From Verrucomicrobiales bacterium (lineage in GTDB: Bacteria; Verrucomicrobiota; Verrucomicrobiia; Verrucomicrobiales; DEV007), in NCBI GenBank assembly GCA_016795505.1, contig JAEUHH010000103.1:36321-100320 (forward strand): a stretch of 64,000 nt of DNA. Reading direction: 5' to 3'. Below the pieces are notes generated by a model, which saw only the letters and a list, made by a program, of their open reading frames with translations, did not search any database and was not told the DNA's origin. A program made the translations under genes and the position numbers. Each line of letters opens with the position of its first letter. The first letter of the stretch is position 1. Positions 26,395 through 34,949 of the stretch are shown in pieces.

Positions 26395-28899
26395 TCAGTT
26401 CAGGTAGCGGAATTCGGCGCTCGACAGGAGCGATTGGCAAAAGGTGGTCAGGGCAGTCCGGCGCGCAGAGTCCTCGTCGAGTCCCGATTCCTTCGCCGTG
26501 GCGAGGAAGCGCTCGAAGTAGGCGGCCGTCTTGCGGGCTTCCTCATCAGTCGGCGGGCGCGAGTAAGCCAACTGAAAGGCCATCAGGCCCAATTGCGGAC
26601 CACGCAGGCCCAGGTCACCGGTCAGACGGTTGGCCATGGCCTCAGACTGGCGCAGGATGAAGCCGGAATTCATCAGATAGAGCGCCTGCGACGGGACCGT
26701 GGTCGTGTCGCGGTCGCCCGTCATCAGGCTCGGGTCGGCAAAGTCGAACAATTCCAGCGACTCCGGCACCAGATCGCGCACGATGGGCAGATAGACCGAG
26801 CGGTGGTCGCTTTCCGCTGTGAGACTGGCCTGGTCGCGCACGGTGCGGCCGACAAAGCCATCGCCGGTCCGCGCCACGGGCGATCCCACGGGACGCTCCA
26901 GATCGAGCGAGCCGCTGACGGCCAGCACGGCGTCGCGGAGTTGCTCGGCCTCCAGCCGGCGCGGGGTGAAACGCCAGATCAGCCGGTTGTCGGGATCTTT
27001 GAGGAACTTTGCCTCGTCATAGGCCGAACTCTGACGGTAGGCCCGGCTCAGCACGATCTCGCGGATCAGCGACTTCACCGACCAGCCTCCTTCGACCAAG
27101 CTCAGCGCGAGGTGGTCCAGCAATTCGGGATGGCTGGGCGTCTGTCCGGTGGCGCCGAAATTGTCCACCGTCGTCACCAGGCCGGCCCCGAACAGCCAAT
27201 GCCAGACCCGGTTCGCCATCACCCGCGCCGTCAGGGGATTGTGCGGCGAGGTCATCCACTGGGCCAGTTGCAGGCGGCCGCTCTGGCCGGTCGGGATGGC
27301 CTCCTCGTCGCCGGTGTGGATGACCTGGACAAAACCGCGGGACACGCGCTCCGGGGTGGCGTTGTCCTCCTCTCCGCGAATGAGCAATTGTGAGTCGAAA
27401 GGCTCGGCGCTGTCCTGCGTGGCCATGGCGAGCGGGAGCGGGCGGCCATCATCATCGTACTTCGCCAGAGCCGTCTCCAGCAGCCCGATTTCGCTGCGCG
27501 TCCGCAACAGGCCCAGAGTGATCCGCTGCGCGCCGTCGTTATCGCCGGAGCGGCGCAGCTCGGCGGCCTCGGCCACGCGCTCGCGCAGTTGCTCACGCTC
27601 GCGGTCGAGGCGGAACTGGACATCGATGAGTTGACCGAGCGACATCGGCTCCACGGGCGGCTTCGCATCGGGGACCGGCAGCGTGACCAATGGGCTGGCA
27701 TGTCGGCTCTGGGCCGTCTGGGCGGTGCCGTAGTGGGTCTCGGTGCTCAGGAAGATGCCGGCCATGGCGTAGTAATCCGACATCGGGATGGGATCGAACT
27801 TGTGGTCGTGGCAGCGCGCGCAGGCCACCGTGGTGCCGAGGACGGCGCGAGTCGTGGTGTCGATCTGCTCATCGACGAGGTCGAACCGGAACTGGCGCAG
27901 ATTCTGATCGTTGAGCGACTTTGTTCCGATCGCCAGAAAGCCGGTGGCGACGAGGTGCTCGGCCCGCTCGATATCGGTCGAGTAGGGCAACAGGTCGCCG
28001 GCGATCTGCTCGCGGATGAATTCATCGTAGGGCTTGTCGGCATTAAAAGCATCGATCACATAGTCCCGGTAACGCCACGCGTGCGGGTAGAGGGCATTCG
28101 CCTCCTTGCCGGTTGATTCCGCATAGCGGGCCACATCGAGCCAGAGCCGGCCCCAGCGCTCGCCGAATGCGGGCGACGCGAGCAAATCGTCCACCTGATC
28201 GCGCAACGCGGCCTCGGGATCGGCCTTCCACGCGGCCACAAAGGCCTCGACGCTTTCCGGTGCCGGCGGCAGGCCGGTCAGGTCGAAGGAAAGCCGGCGC
28301 AGCAGGGTGCGCGGGTCAGCGTCGGGCGAGGGCTGCATGTCCTTCGCTTCCAAGGCGGCGAGCAGGTGACGGTCCACATCGCTGCGAGGCCAGGCCGCAT
28401 TGGCGACAGCCGGTGCTGGGGCGGCTTTGGGCGGCTGATAGGCCCAGAAAGAGCGGCCTTTCTCCACATCGATGGTGCTGGAGTATTTCTCCATCGGCTG
28501 GGTCCCGCCGGGCGTGGCTTCGTCGCGCGGATCGATGGCGCCCATCGCGATCCACTTCTCAAAGTCGGCGATCACGGCGTCGTCGAGCCGGTATTTCGGC
28601 GGCATTTCCAGGGTGCTGTCCTCGTAGCGGATCGCGGTCATCAGCAGGCTGCCGTCGGCGTCGCCGGGCACCAGAGCCGGACCACTGTCGCCGCCACGCA
28701 AGGTCGCGGCGCGGCTGTCGAGCAGCAGGCCGCCTTTGACCTTTTCCGAGTCGGCAGAGTGGCATTCGTAGCAGTGCTTCACCAGTGCGGGACGGATCTT
28801 GCTTTCGAAGAACTCGACCTTCGCAGCCTCGTCCTGCGCTGACGACACGGCAGTGAAGCCGGCAAGAAAGGGGATCGCAAATCGGAGGCGGAGATTCAT
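26395..28899 (-). CDS. DUF1549/DUF1553 planctomycete-type cytochrome protein
   Basis: Exported protein of 834 residues from ATG 28899 (MNLRLRFAIPFLAGF..., signal peptide). Cys43-Y-E-Cys46-His47 is the haem CxxCH, followed by the planctomycete cytochrome C pattern (GGLLLDSRAATLRGGDSGPA, MPPKYRLDD, FEKWIAMGA). Then DUF1549 (LLRRLSFDLTGLPPAPESVE, ERWGRLWLDVARYAESTG, TTVACARCHDHKFDPI) and DUF1553 (LTARVMANRVWHWLFGAGLV, YRQSSAYDEAKFLKDPDNRL, RALYLMNSGF-like end). It heads a two-gene operon with the DUF1501 gene and is preceded by repeat element C. Role unknown; often proposed to act in surface degradation of complex polymers. Confidence 0.92.
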   Translation of the reverse strand: MNLRLRFAIPFLAGFTAVSSAQDEAAKVEFFESKIRPALVKHCYECHSADSEKVKGGLLLDSRAATLRGGDSGPALVPGDADGSLLMTAIRYEDSTLEMPPKYRLDDAVIADFEKWIAMGAIDPRDEATPGGTQPMEKYSSTIDVEKGRSFWAYQPPKAAPAPAVANAAWPRSDVDRHLLAALEAKDMQPSPDADPRTLLRRLSFDLTGLPPAPESVEAFVAAWKADPEAALRDQVDDLLASPAFGERWGRLWLDVARYAESTGKEANALYPHAWRYRDYVIDAFNADKPYDEFIREQIAGDLLPYSTDIERAEHLVATGFLAIGTKSLNDQNLRQFRFDLVDEQIDTTTRAVLGTTVACARCHDHKFDPIPMSDYYAMAGIFLSTETHYGTAQTAQSRHASPLVTLPVPDAKPPVEPMSLGQLIDVQFRLDREREQLRERVAEAAELRRSGDNDGAQRITLGLLRTRSEIGLLETALAKYDDDGRPLPLAMATQDSAEPFDSQLLIRGEEDNATPERVSRGFVQVIHTGDEEAIPTGQSGRLQLAQWMTSPHNPLTARVMANRVWHWLFGAGLVTTVDNFGATGQTPSHPELLDHLALSLVEGGWSVKSLIREIVLSRAYRQSSAYDEAKFLKDPDNRLIWRFTPRRLEAEQLRDAVLAVSGSLDLERPVGSPVARTGDGFVGRTVRDQASLTAESDHRSVYLPIVRDLVPESLELFDFADPSLMTGDRDTTTVPSQALYLMNSGFILRQSEAMANRLTGDLGLRGPQLGLMAFQLAYSRPPTDEEARKTAAYFERFLATAKESGLDEDSARRTALTTFCQSLLSSAEFRYLN

Positions 28900-29010
28900 G
28901 GGGAACGGTTCTGGGTGGGAAGGGGGTGGCTGCGTTCGATCCAACCCGTCGGGGCGCGGCGGGTTTCGCAAAAATCGTGTGACTTCCCGCCGCGGGGTCC
29001 GCTGAGTCAT

Positions 29011-29060
29011 TTCTGATCAAACAGGGTAGGATCGGAGAGGCAACCCTGTTTGATCGAGAT
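29011..29060. repeat. 22-bp-phased repeat element, locus C (two units, opposed centres)
   Basis: Units GATCAAACAGGGTAGGATC at 29015 and GAGGCAACCCTGTTTGATC at 29037, a 22-bp pitch. The flanks are less well kept than at other loci. It lies in the divergent region between the DUF1549 gene and folA, so it overlaps possible promoters of both. Confidence 0.85.
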
Positions 29061-29116
29061 CGGCCAACGCAAATCCGGGCTTGAGCCGGCGGCGGGGCGC
29101 TGACAAGATGGGTGGC

Positions 29117-29653
29117 ATGAAGATCACGATGATCGCCGCGCTCGACCGGGATCGGGCCATCGGAACGGCGCAGGGCGGGCTGCCATGGCGTCTGCCGCGG
29201 GATGTGAGTCACTTCCGCGCCTACACCCAGGGCAAGCACCTGCTGCTGGGACGCCGCACCTACGAGGAGATGACGGGCTGGTTCACGGATCATACGCCGC
29301 TGGTGCTGACCCGGAGGCGGGACTATGTGCCGCCGGTGGGGCGGGCGGCGCACACGGTGGACGAGGCGGTGGCGGAGGCGTTTGAACTGGGCGCACCGGA
29401 GTTGGTGGTATGCGGCGGGGCCTCGGTCTATCTGGCGGCTTTGCCCTATGCGGATGAACTGCGCCTGACTTGGATCGATGCCGATTGTGGCGGAACGGCC
29501 CGGTTTCCCGATCACGAGGCGGATCACGACTGGGAAACGCTGGAGAGCGTGCGGCACGAGGCGGACGCGGAGAATGCCCATGCGATGACGTTTGTGGCCC
29601 TGCGCCGGCTGCGTCCGTCGTCGCTGCGGCCCTCGCGGCTCCATTTGTTGTGA
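29117..29653 (+). CDS. folA: Dihydrofolate reductase
   Basis: NADPH-dependent reductase of dihydrofolate, 178 residues. ATG 29117 gives MKITMIAALDRDRAIG, the normal N-terminal strand. LPWRLPRDVSHFRAYT carries the active-site acid (Asp29) and GKHLLLGRRTYEEM the NADPH site. VCGGASVYLAALPYADELRLTWID is the conserved C-terminal part. The last 20 residues are arginine-rich and go beyond the usual end. No thyA is nearby. It is followed 63 bases later by the NRDE gene and then the overlapping DedA gene, a likely three-gene operon. Confidence 0.92.
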   Translation: MKITMIAALDRDRAIGTAQGGLPWRLPRDVSHFRAYTQGKHLLLGRRTYEEMTGWFTDHTPLVLTRRRDYVPPVGRAAHTVDEAVAEAFELGAPELVVCGGASVYLAALPYADELRLTWIDADCGGTARFPDHEADHDWETLESVRHEADAENAHAMTFVALRRLRPSSLRPSRLHLL

Positions 29654-29716
29654 CGCGGGCGACGCTTGACGAGCGGCCCGGTTCGGCGGAGAAAGACGGC
29701 GGCAGATCTGGACCGC

Positions 29717-30472
29717 ATGTGCACGCTGACCTGGTGGCTGGGGCGCGAGGGGCGCTACGAAGTGTTTTTCAACCGCGACGAGTTGAAAGACCGCGAACCG
29801 GCATGGCCGCCGCGTCCGGGGGAACGCGCCGGGGTGCGATATCTGGCGCCAATCGATCCGCGGGCGGGCGGCACGTGGCTGCTGGCGAATGAAGCGGGCC
29901 TTACGCTGGCTTTGCTGAACTGGTATGAGAATGGCGAGCCGATCACCTACCTGCCCGAGTGGGGCAGCCGCGGCGCATTGGTTCTCGATCTGGCGGATGT
30001 GACGAGCCGGGATGAATTGGAGCGCCGGCTCGCGTCGGTGGACGGGGGTGGGCTGCCGCCTTTCTGGCTGGTGGCTTTCGTGCCTGACGACAATGGGGGA
30101 AATCCGGCGGTGATGAGCTGGCGGGGGCTAGGGCGTGGGTCTCTGGTGCCGGTGGAGGTGAGTCTGCCGGTCTGCTCCTCGTCTTTTGACACGCTCTCGG
30201 TGCTGGGACGCCGGCGGGACCTGCTGGCCGGGGTGGATCGCGACGATCCGGAGGCCTTGTGGGCTTATCATCACGGGGTGGGTGATTCGGAACCGCCAGG
30301 AGCCGACTCCGTGCGGATGCATCGTCCCGATGCCCAGACGTGGAGCATCAGCCGGGTGACGGTCGCGCCGGAGCGGGTGACCTTTCGCTACGAAGCCGAG
30401 CCGCCGAATCTCGACGGGGAGCGCGACATCGTGGTGGCGTCGCTGGAAAGGAGCCTGTCGGGCCAATCATGA
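29717..30472 (+). CDS. NRDE (TANGO2-like) family protein
   Basis: Protein of 251 residues starting MCTLTWWLG; the N-terminal MCT and the FFNRDELKDREPAWPP segment (with NRDE at about residues 18-21) define the family. APIDPRAGGTWLLANEAGL and LNWYENG are also conserved. The initiator methionine is probably removed to expose Cys2, as in N-terminal nucleophile hydrolases; that is inference. In eukaryotes TANGO2 is linked to haem and lipid handling; the bacterial role is unknown. Its stop overlaps the DedA start (ATGA), so the two are translationally coupled. Confidence 0.88.
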   Translation: MCTLTWWLGREGRYEVFFNRDELKDREPAWPPRPGERAGVRYLAPIDPRAGGTWLLANEAGLTLALLNWYENGEPITYLPEWGSRGALVLDLADVTSRDELERRLASVDGGGLPPFWLVAFVPDDNGGNPAVMSWRGLGRGSLVPVEVSLPVCSSSFDTLSVLGRRRDLLAGVDRDDPEALWAYHHGVGDSEPPGADSVRMHRPDAQTWSISRVTVAPERVTFRYEAEPPNLDGERDIVVASLERSLSGQS

Positions 30473-31155
30473 GGACGCGCCCTCTTCTGGCAGTATGGGC
30501 GGTCGCTGCGGTGGTGCCGTTCCTGACCGGCTGTGACACGGAGACGTTGTTTGCCGACGGGATGCGATCGGCCCAATCGCTGGGGCCGGGAGCGATTTCG
30601 GGGCTGATCATCGCGGGATCCTTTTTCAGCGAAGACCTGACCTGCGTGAGTGCCGGCGTGTTGGCGTCGCGGGGATCGATCGATTACTGGCTCGCGGCGC
30701 TGGTCTGTGCGATCGGGGTGTGGGTCAGCGACTCCTTCCTGTATGCGGTCGGGGTGCTGGGGCGCTACGGGCTGTTGGACCGGGCTCCGCTGCGGTGGAT
30801 CGTGAAGCGCCACCAACTGGAGCGCGCCAGCGGGGTGTTCGACCGCCACGGGGCCAAAATGGTGGTGCTGTCGCGCTTCCTGCCCGGCTCAAGGCTGCCG
30901 CTGTATGTGTCGGCTGGCTTGCTGCGCTACGCCTACGGGAAGTTTGCGTTCTGGATGGCCGTCGCGGCGATCCTGTGGGCGCCGGCAATGGTCTGGCTGG
31001 CGATGAAGCTGGGCAACGCCCTGCTCGGTTGGCTCGAAGCCTACGAGAAAGCCGCCTGGATCGCGGTGCCGGCGGTGGTGTTGGTGATCTGGCTGGTCCT
31101 CCGCGGCGTGGAGTGGGCGGTGGGGAGGAAGTTACGAGTGGAAGGTGAAAAGTGA
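30469..31155 (+). CDS. DedA/VTT-domain membrane protein
   Basis: Inner-membrane protein of 228 residues with a start overlapping the previous stop by four bases. The N-terminus MRTRPLLAVWAVAAVVPFLTGC resembles a lipoprotein signal, though the cysteine may simply lie in a membrane helix. GSFFSEDLTCVSAGVLAS contains the family's re-entrant acidic motif (normally E-x-x-P), and VVLSRFLPGSRLPLYVSAGL matches the conserved FxRxxPGxR segment. Several transmembrane helices follow. DedA proteins scramble or recycle polyprenyl carriers or phospholipids across the membrane. Confidence 0.88.
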   Translation: MRTRPLLAVWAVAAVVPFLTGCDTETLFADGMRSAQSLGPGAISGLIIAGSFFSEDLTCVSAGVLASRGSIDYWLAALVCAIGVWVSDSFLYAVGVLGRYGLLDRAPLRWIVKRHQLERASGVFDRHGAKMVVLSRFLPGSRLPLYVSAGLLRYAYGKFAFWMAVAAILWAPAMVWLAMKLGNALLGWLEAYEKAAWIAVPAVVLVIWLVLRGVEWAVGRKLRVEGEK

Positions 31156-31183
31156 AGAGTGGTTTTTTTGGTTGAGGGAGGCG

Positions 31184-32647
31184 TTAGGAAAGGATGGGGT
31201 GGACGACTTCGCCATAGACGTCGGTGAGGCGGAAGTCGCGGCCGGCGTGACGGTAGGTGAGGCGTTCGTGATCGAGGCCGAGGAGATGCAGCAGGGTGGC
31301 GTGGAGGTCGTGGGTGTGGACTTTGTCCTTCACGGCATAGTAGCCGTAGTCGTCCGTCTCGCCGTGGCTGTAGCCGGCTTTGACTCCGGCACCGGCCAGC
31401 CAGATGGTGAATCCGGCGGGATTGTGGTCGCGTCCGTTCGATCCCTGCGCGATAGGCGTGCGGCCGAACTCGGTCGCCCAGACCACGAGGGTGTCGTCCA
31501 TGAGTCCGCGCTGTTTCAGGTCGGACAGGAGCCCGGCGATGGGACGATCGACGGCGAGGGCATTCTTGGCGTGACCGGACTCGAGGTTGCCATGTTGGTC
31601 CCACACGTAGGGCGTCGAAACTTGCACAAAACGCACGCCGGACTCGCACAGCCGGCGGGCGAGGAGGCAGCGGTGCCCGAAATCGGCCGTTTCCTTGCGG
31701 TCGAGGCCATAAAGGTTGCGGATGTGGTCGGGCTCGCCCGCGATATCGAGCAGGGCGGGGGCGACGGCCTGCATGCGATGAGCCATCTCATAGCTTTCGA
31801 TGACGCCCTCGATGCGCGGGTCGCCGCCGCTGCGGTCGAGGTGGGCGCGGTTCATCTGCTGGAGCAGAGCGATCTGGCGCAGTTGCAGTCGGGGCGATTC
31901 GGCGTCGTTTTCGAGATGGCGGATGGTGGCGTCGCGCATCGACTGGCCGGAGTGACCGATGGCCGTGGCCTGGTGTTGGGCGGGCAAAAAGGCCGGGCCG
32001 TAGTTTCGCGGCCCGCCGTGTCCGCGGGGCGGGGCGACGCTGACGAAGGCGGGCAGGTCGGCATTCTCCGAGCCGAGTCCATAGCTGATCCACGCGCCCA
32101 TCGAGGGCCGCACCAGCGAGTCGGTGCCGGTGTGCAGCATCGACACGGCCTGGCCATGGGAGACGCCCTTGGTGTGCATCGATTTGATGAAACACAGGTC
32201 GTCGATGTGCCGGGAGACCTCGGGCCAGAGGTCGCTGACCCAGTTGCCGGACTGACCGGCCTGCCGAAACTGCCAGGGCGATGGGAAAATGATGCCGTTG
32301 CCCCCATTTTTCTGGGTGGCATCGAGGTGGTCGAGGCCCTTGAACGGGAGCGGCCGGCCGGCCTCGGACTGGATGCGCGGCTTATAGTCGAAGGAATCCA
32401 CCTGCGACACGCCGCCGTGCATGAAGAGGAAAATGATGCGCCGGGCGCGCGGCGCGTGGTGGGTGGAGGCGATCGAGTAAGGATGCGTCGCCGCGGTGGC
32501 GAGGTCGTTGGCCAGGGCCTGAAAAGCCAGCGCGCCGAAGCCTCCGCCGGTCGTAGCCAGCCAGGTGCGGCGCGAGACGCGGTTCGACGCGAAGCGATGG
32601 CACGCGGCGGTCTGGCGGAGATCGGCGTAGGACGAGGGCGTCGACAT
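31184..32647 (-). CDS. DUF1501 protein (second copy)
   Basis: Exported protein of 487 residues, chosen to start at ATG 32647 ([20 protein letters not shown]); an upstream frame to 32746 runs into pdxH. A twin-arginine-like signal is in [20 protein letters not shown]1501 landmarks: [99 protein letters not shown] and [16 protein letters not shown]. The DUF1549 gene that usually accompanies such a gene is probably the one at 34950, separated by pdxH and ffh and on the opposite strand. Function unknown. Confidence 0.9.
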   Translation of the reverse strand: MSTPSSYADLRQTAACHRFASNRVSRRTWLATTGGGFGALAFQALANDLATAATHPYSIASTHHAPRARRIIFLFMHGGVSQVDSFDYKPRIQSEAGRPLPFKGLDHLDATQKNGGNGIIFPSPWQFRQAGQSGNWVSDLWPEVSRHIDDLCFIKSMHTKGVSHGQAVSMLHTGTDSLVRPSMGAWISYGLGSENADLPAFVSVAPPRGHGGPRNYGPAFLPAQHQATAIGHSGQSMRDATIRHLENDAESPRLQLRQIALLQQMNRAHLDRSGGDPRIEGVIESYEMAHRMQAVAPALLDIAGEPDHIRNLYGLDRKETADFGHRCLLARRLCESGVRFVQVSTPYVWDQHGNLESGHAKNALAVDRPIAGLLSDLKQRGLMDDTLVVWATEFGRTPIAQGSNGRDHNPAGFTIWLAGAGVKAGYSHGETDDYGYYAVKDKVHTHDLHATLLHLLGLDHERLTYRHAGRDFRLTDVYGEVVHPILS

Positions 32648-32726
32648 GGACACGAGTGTGCCGGAAATCGCGCGTTGGGTCAATCGGCGGGATGGCGCGG
32701 GTGATCCCCAGCCAAGCCAGCGGCGC

Positions 32727-33377
32727 TCAGGGAGCGAGTCGCTCAATGGTCCAACTACCGTCGGCGGCGGGCAGGTAGGCGAAGCTGTCGTGGATGCGGT
32801 CTTTGCCGCCCTGCCAGAATTCGAACCGGCTGGGAACGACCCGGTAGCCGCCCCAGAAATCAGGGCAGGGCACCTCGCCGTCGGCGAATCTGCGCTTCAT
32901 CTCCTCCAGCTTTGTCAGGAGGAGAGATCGCGAGCTGACCACGCTGCTCTGCTGCGACACCCAGGCGCCGAGCCGGTGGCCGATGGGGCGGGAGAGGAAA
33001 TACTTCACCGTCTCGGTGCGGCTGACGCGCTCGGCGCGGCCCTCGATCTTCACCTGCCGCTCCAGGGCCAGCCAGGGCAGAAGCAGGGCGACCCGGGGAT
33101 TCGCGGCGATGTCCCGGGCCTTGCGGCTTTCGTAGTTGGTGAAAAAAACGAAGCCGCGCTCGTCGTAGGCCTTCAGCAACACGGTGCGGAGGCTCGGTTG
33201 TCCGCCGGCATCGACGGTGGCGAGGCTCATGGCGTTCGGCTCGATGACCTCGGGTGTGCCGGTGGCGTCGGTGAACCACTGGCGGAACTGGGCCACCGGA
33301 TCGGGCAGCAGGGTCTCGCGGGTCAGGCTGCCGCGTTCGTAGCTGCGGCGCTGGCTGGCAGGGTCGGGAGTGGACAT
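32727..33377 (-). CDS. pdxH: Pyridoxamine/pyridoxine 5'-phosphate oxidase
   Basis: FMN enzyme of 216 residues that oxidises pyridoxine or pyridoxamine phosphate to pyridoxal phosphate. [20 protein letters not shown] is the N-terminal substrate segment. [33 protein letters not shown] and [12 protein letters not shown] form the FMN barrel, and [18 protein letters not shown] is the conserved C-terminal phosphate site. Terminal RLAP corresponds to the usual RLxP end. It lies 27 bases downstream of ffh on the same strand and 79 bases before the DUF1501 gene. Confidence 0.95.
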   Translation of the reverse strand: MSTPDPASQRRSYERGSLTRETLLPDPVAQFRQWFTDATGTPEVIEPNAMSLATVDAGGQPSLRTVLLKAYDERGFVFFTNYESRKARDIAANPRVALLLPWLALERQVKIEGRAERVSRTETVKYFLSRPIGHRLGAWVSQQSSVVSSRSLLLTKLEEMKRRFADGEVPCPDFWGGYRVVPSRFEFWQGGKDRIHDSFAYLPAADGSWTIERLAP

Positions 33378-33404
33378 GGCGCGGGTGGTTTCTGAAAATA
33401 TCGG

Positions 33405-34754
33405 TCAGCCCAATCCCGGGAAGCCGCCGGGGCCGCCCTTGCCCATGCCGAACTGCTTCATCATCTGCTTCATCTTGCCCTTGCTCTTCATCATCTTGCG
33501 CATCATGCCGACCTGCTTGAGCAACTGATTCACCTGGATCACGGTGGTACCGCTGCCGGCCGCGATACGCTTGCGGCGCGACGGGGTGATGATTTCGGGC
33601 CGGCTTCGTTCCTTCGGGGTCATCGACAGGACGATCGCCTCGGTGTGCTTCATCTTTTTGTCATCGACGGGAATGTCGGCGACTTTTTTGCCCAAGCCGG
33701 GGATCATGCCCAGCAGATCCTGGAGACCGCCCATTTTCTTCATCATGCGCATCTGGGCGAGCATGTCGTTGAAATCGAAATTTCCCTGTTGGAGGCGCTG
33801 CGCCATGCTGAGGGCTTCGTTTTCGTCGAAAGCCTCGGCGGCGCGCTCGACGAGGCCGACCACGTCGCCCATGCCGAGAATACGGTTGGCGATGCGGTCC
33901 GGGTCGAAGACTTCGAGGGCGTTCATTTTCTCCCCGGTGCCGGCGAACTTGATCGGCTTGTGGGTGACCGCCCGCATGGACAGTGCGGCGCCGCCGCGGG
34001 CATCGCCATCGAGCTTGGTGAGCACCAGTCCGGTGATGCCGACGGCGTCGTCAAAGTGGCGGGCGACGCTGACGGCCTGCTGGCCGGTCGCGGCGTCGGC
34101 GACGAGCAGAACCTCGCGGGGATTGAGGAAATCGCGGAGTCGCTTCAGCTCCGCGACGAGCCCCTCGTCGATCTCCTGCCGACCGGCGGTGTCGAAAATC
34201 ACGCAGGTGCCGTTTTGGGTCTCAATCCATTTCAGCGCGTCCTTGGCGACCTGGATCACGTCGGTCTCGCCGGGCGCGGGCGTGTAAACAGGCACGTCGA
34301 TCTGGCGGCCGATCTGGGCAAGCTGGTCGATGGCCGCGGGGCGCATCAGGTCGCAGGCAATGAGCAGGGGGCGGCGTCCCTGTTTTTTCAAGTAAGCCGC
34401 CAACTTGCCCGAGGTGGTGGTCTTGCCGGCGCCATTGAGGCCGACCATGAGGATGCGGCCGGGCGGATTCAGGTCCAGCGGGGCCTGGTCGCCGCCGAGG
34501 AGCTTGGTGAGCTCGTCATGGAAGATTTTGACGATCTGCTGGCCCGGTTTGACCGATTTGATTACCGTCTCGCCGAGCGCCTGCTCCTTCACCGAGGCGA
34601 TGAACTCCTTCACCACCGAGAATTCGACATCGGCCTCCAGCAGGGCGAGCCGGATCTCGCGCAGGGCGTCGGAGATATTGGACTCGCTCAGTTTGCCGTG
34701 GCCGCGGAGCTTTTTGAAGACTTCCTCTAGGTTGTCAGACAGGGAGGCGAACAT
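33405..34754 (-). CDS. ffh: Signal recognition particle protein Ffh
   Basis: SRP54 GTPase of 449 residues that targets nascent membrane proteins with SRP RNA. I chose ATG 34754 (MFASLSDNLEEVFKKLRGHG), which fits the N domain; the upstream frame to 34904 is not protein-like. MVGLNGAGKTTTSGKLA is the G1 loop, then DLMRPAAIDQL, VIFDTAGRQEID, LTKLDGDARGGAALS and GTGEKMNALEVFDPDRIANR. The methionine-rich M domain ends with MKQMMKQFGMGKGGPGG. No SRP RNA gene was recognised in the window. Confidence 0.97.
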   Translation of the reverse strand: MFASLSDNLEEVFKKLRGHGKLSESNISDALREIRLALLEADVEFSVVKEFIASVKEQALGETVIKSVKPGQQIVKIFHDELTKLLGGDQAPLDLNPPGRILMVGLNGAGKTTTSGKLAAYLKKQGRRPLLIACDLMRPAAIDQLAQIGRQIDVPVYTPAPGETDVIQVAKDALKWIETQNGTCVIFDTAGRQEIDEGLVAELKRLRDFLNPREVLLVADAATGQQAVSVARHFDDAVGITGLVLTKLDGDARGGAALSMRAVTHKPIKFAGTGEKMNALEVFDPDRIANRILGMGDVVGLVERAAEAFDENEALSMAQRLQQGNFDFNDMLAQMRMMKKMGGLQDLLGMIPGLGKKVADIPVDDKKMKHTEAIVLSMTPKERSRPEIITPSRRKRIAAGSGTTVIQVNQLLKQVGMMRKMMKSKGKMKQMMKQFGMGKGGPGGFPGLG

Positions 34755-34949
34755 GGGAGGCTGGGAAAGGGGATGGCAGGTGGAACGGAATTCGGTTCGG
34801 AAAGCCGAAACAATACGGCCCAAGCCCGCTTTTGGCGAAAAAGAATCGCAAGACCCGCCCGGTAGCCGTGCTGCGAATCGCCCCAAGCCGGCAGTCGGGC
34901 GCATTCGCGGACTGCCCGGTCCGGCACGGTCCGGCTACCATCGCGGGCG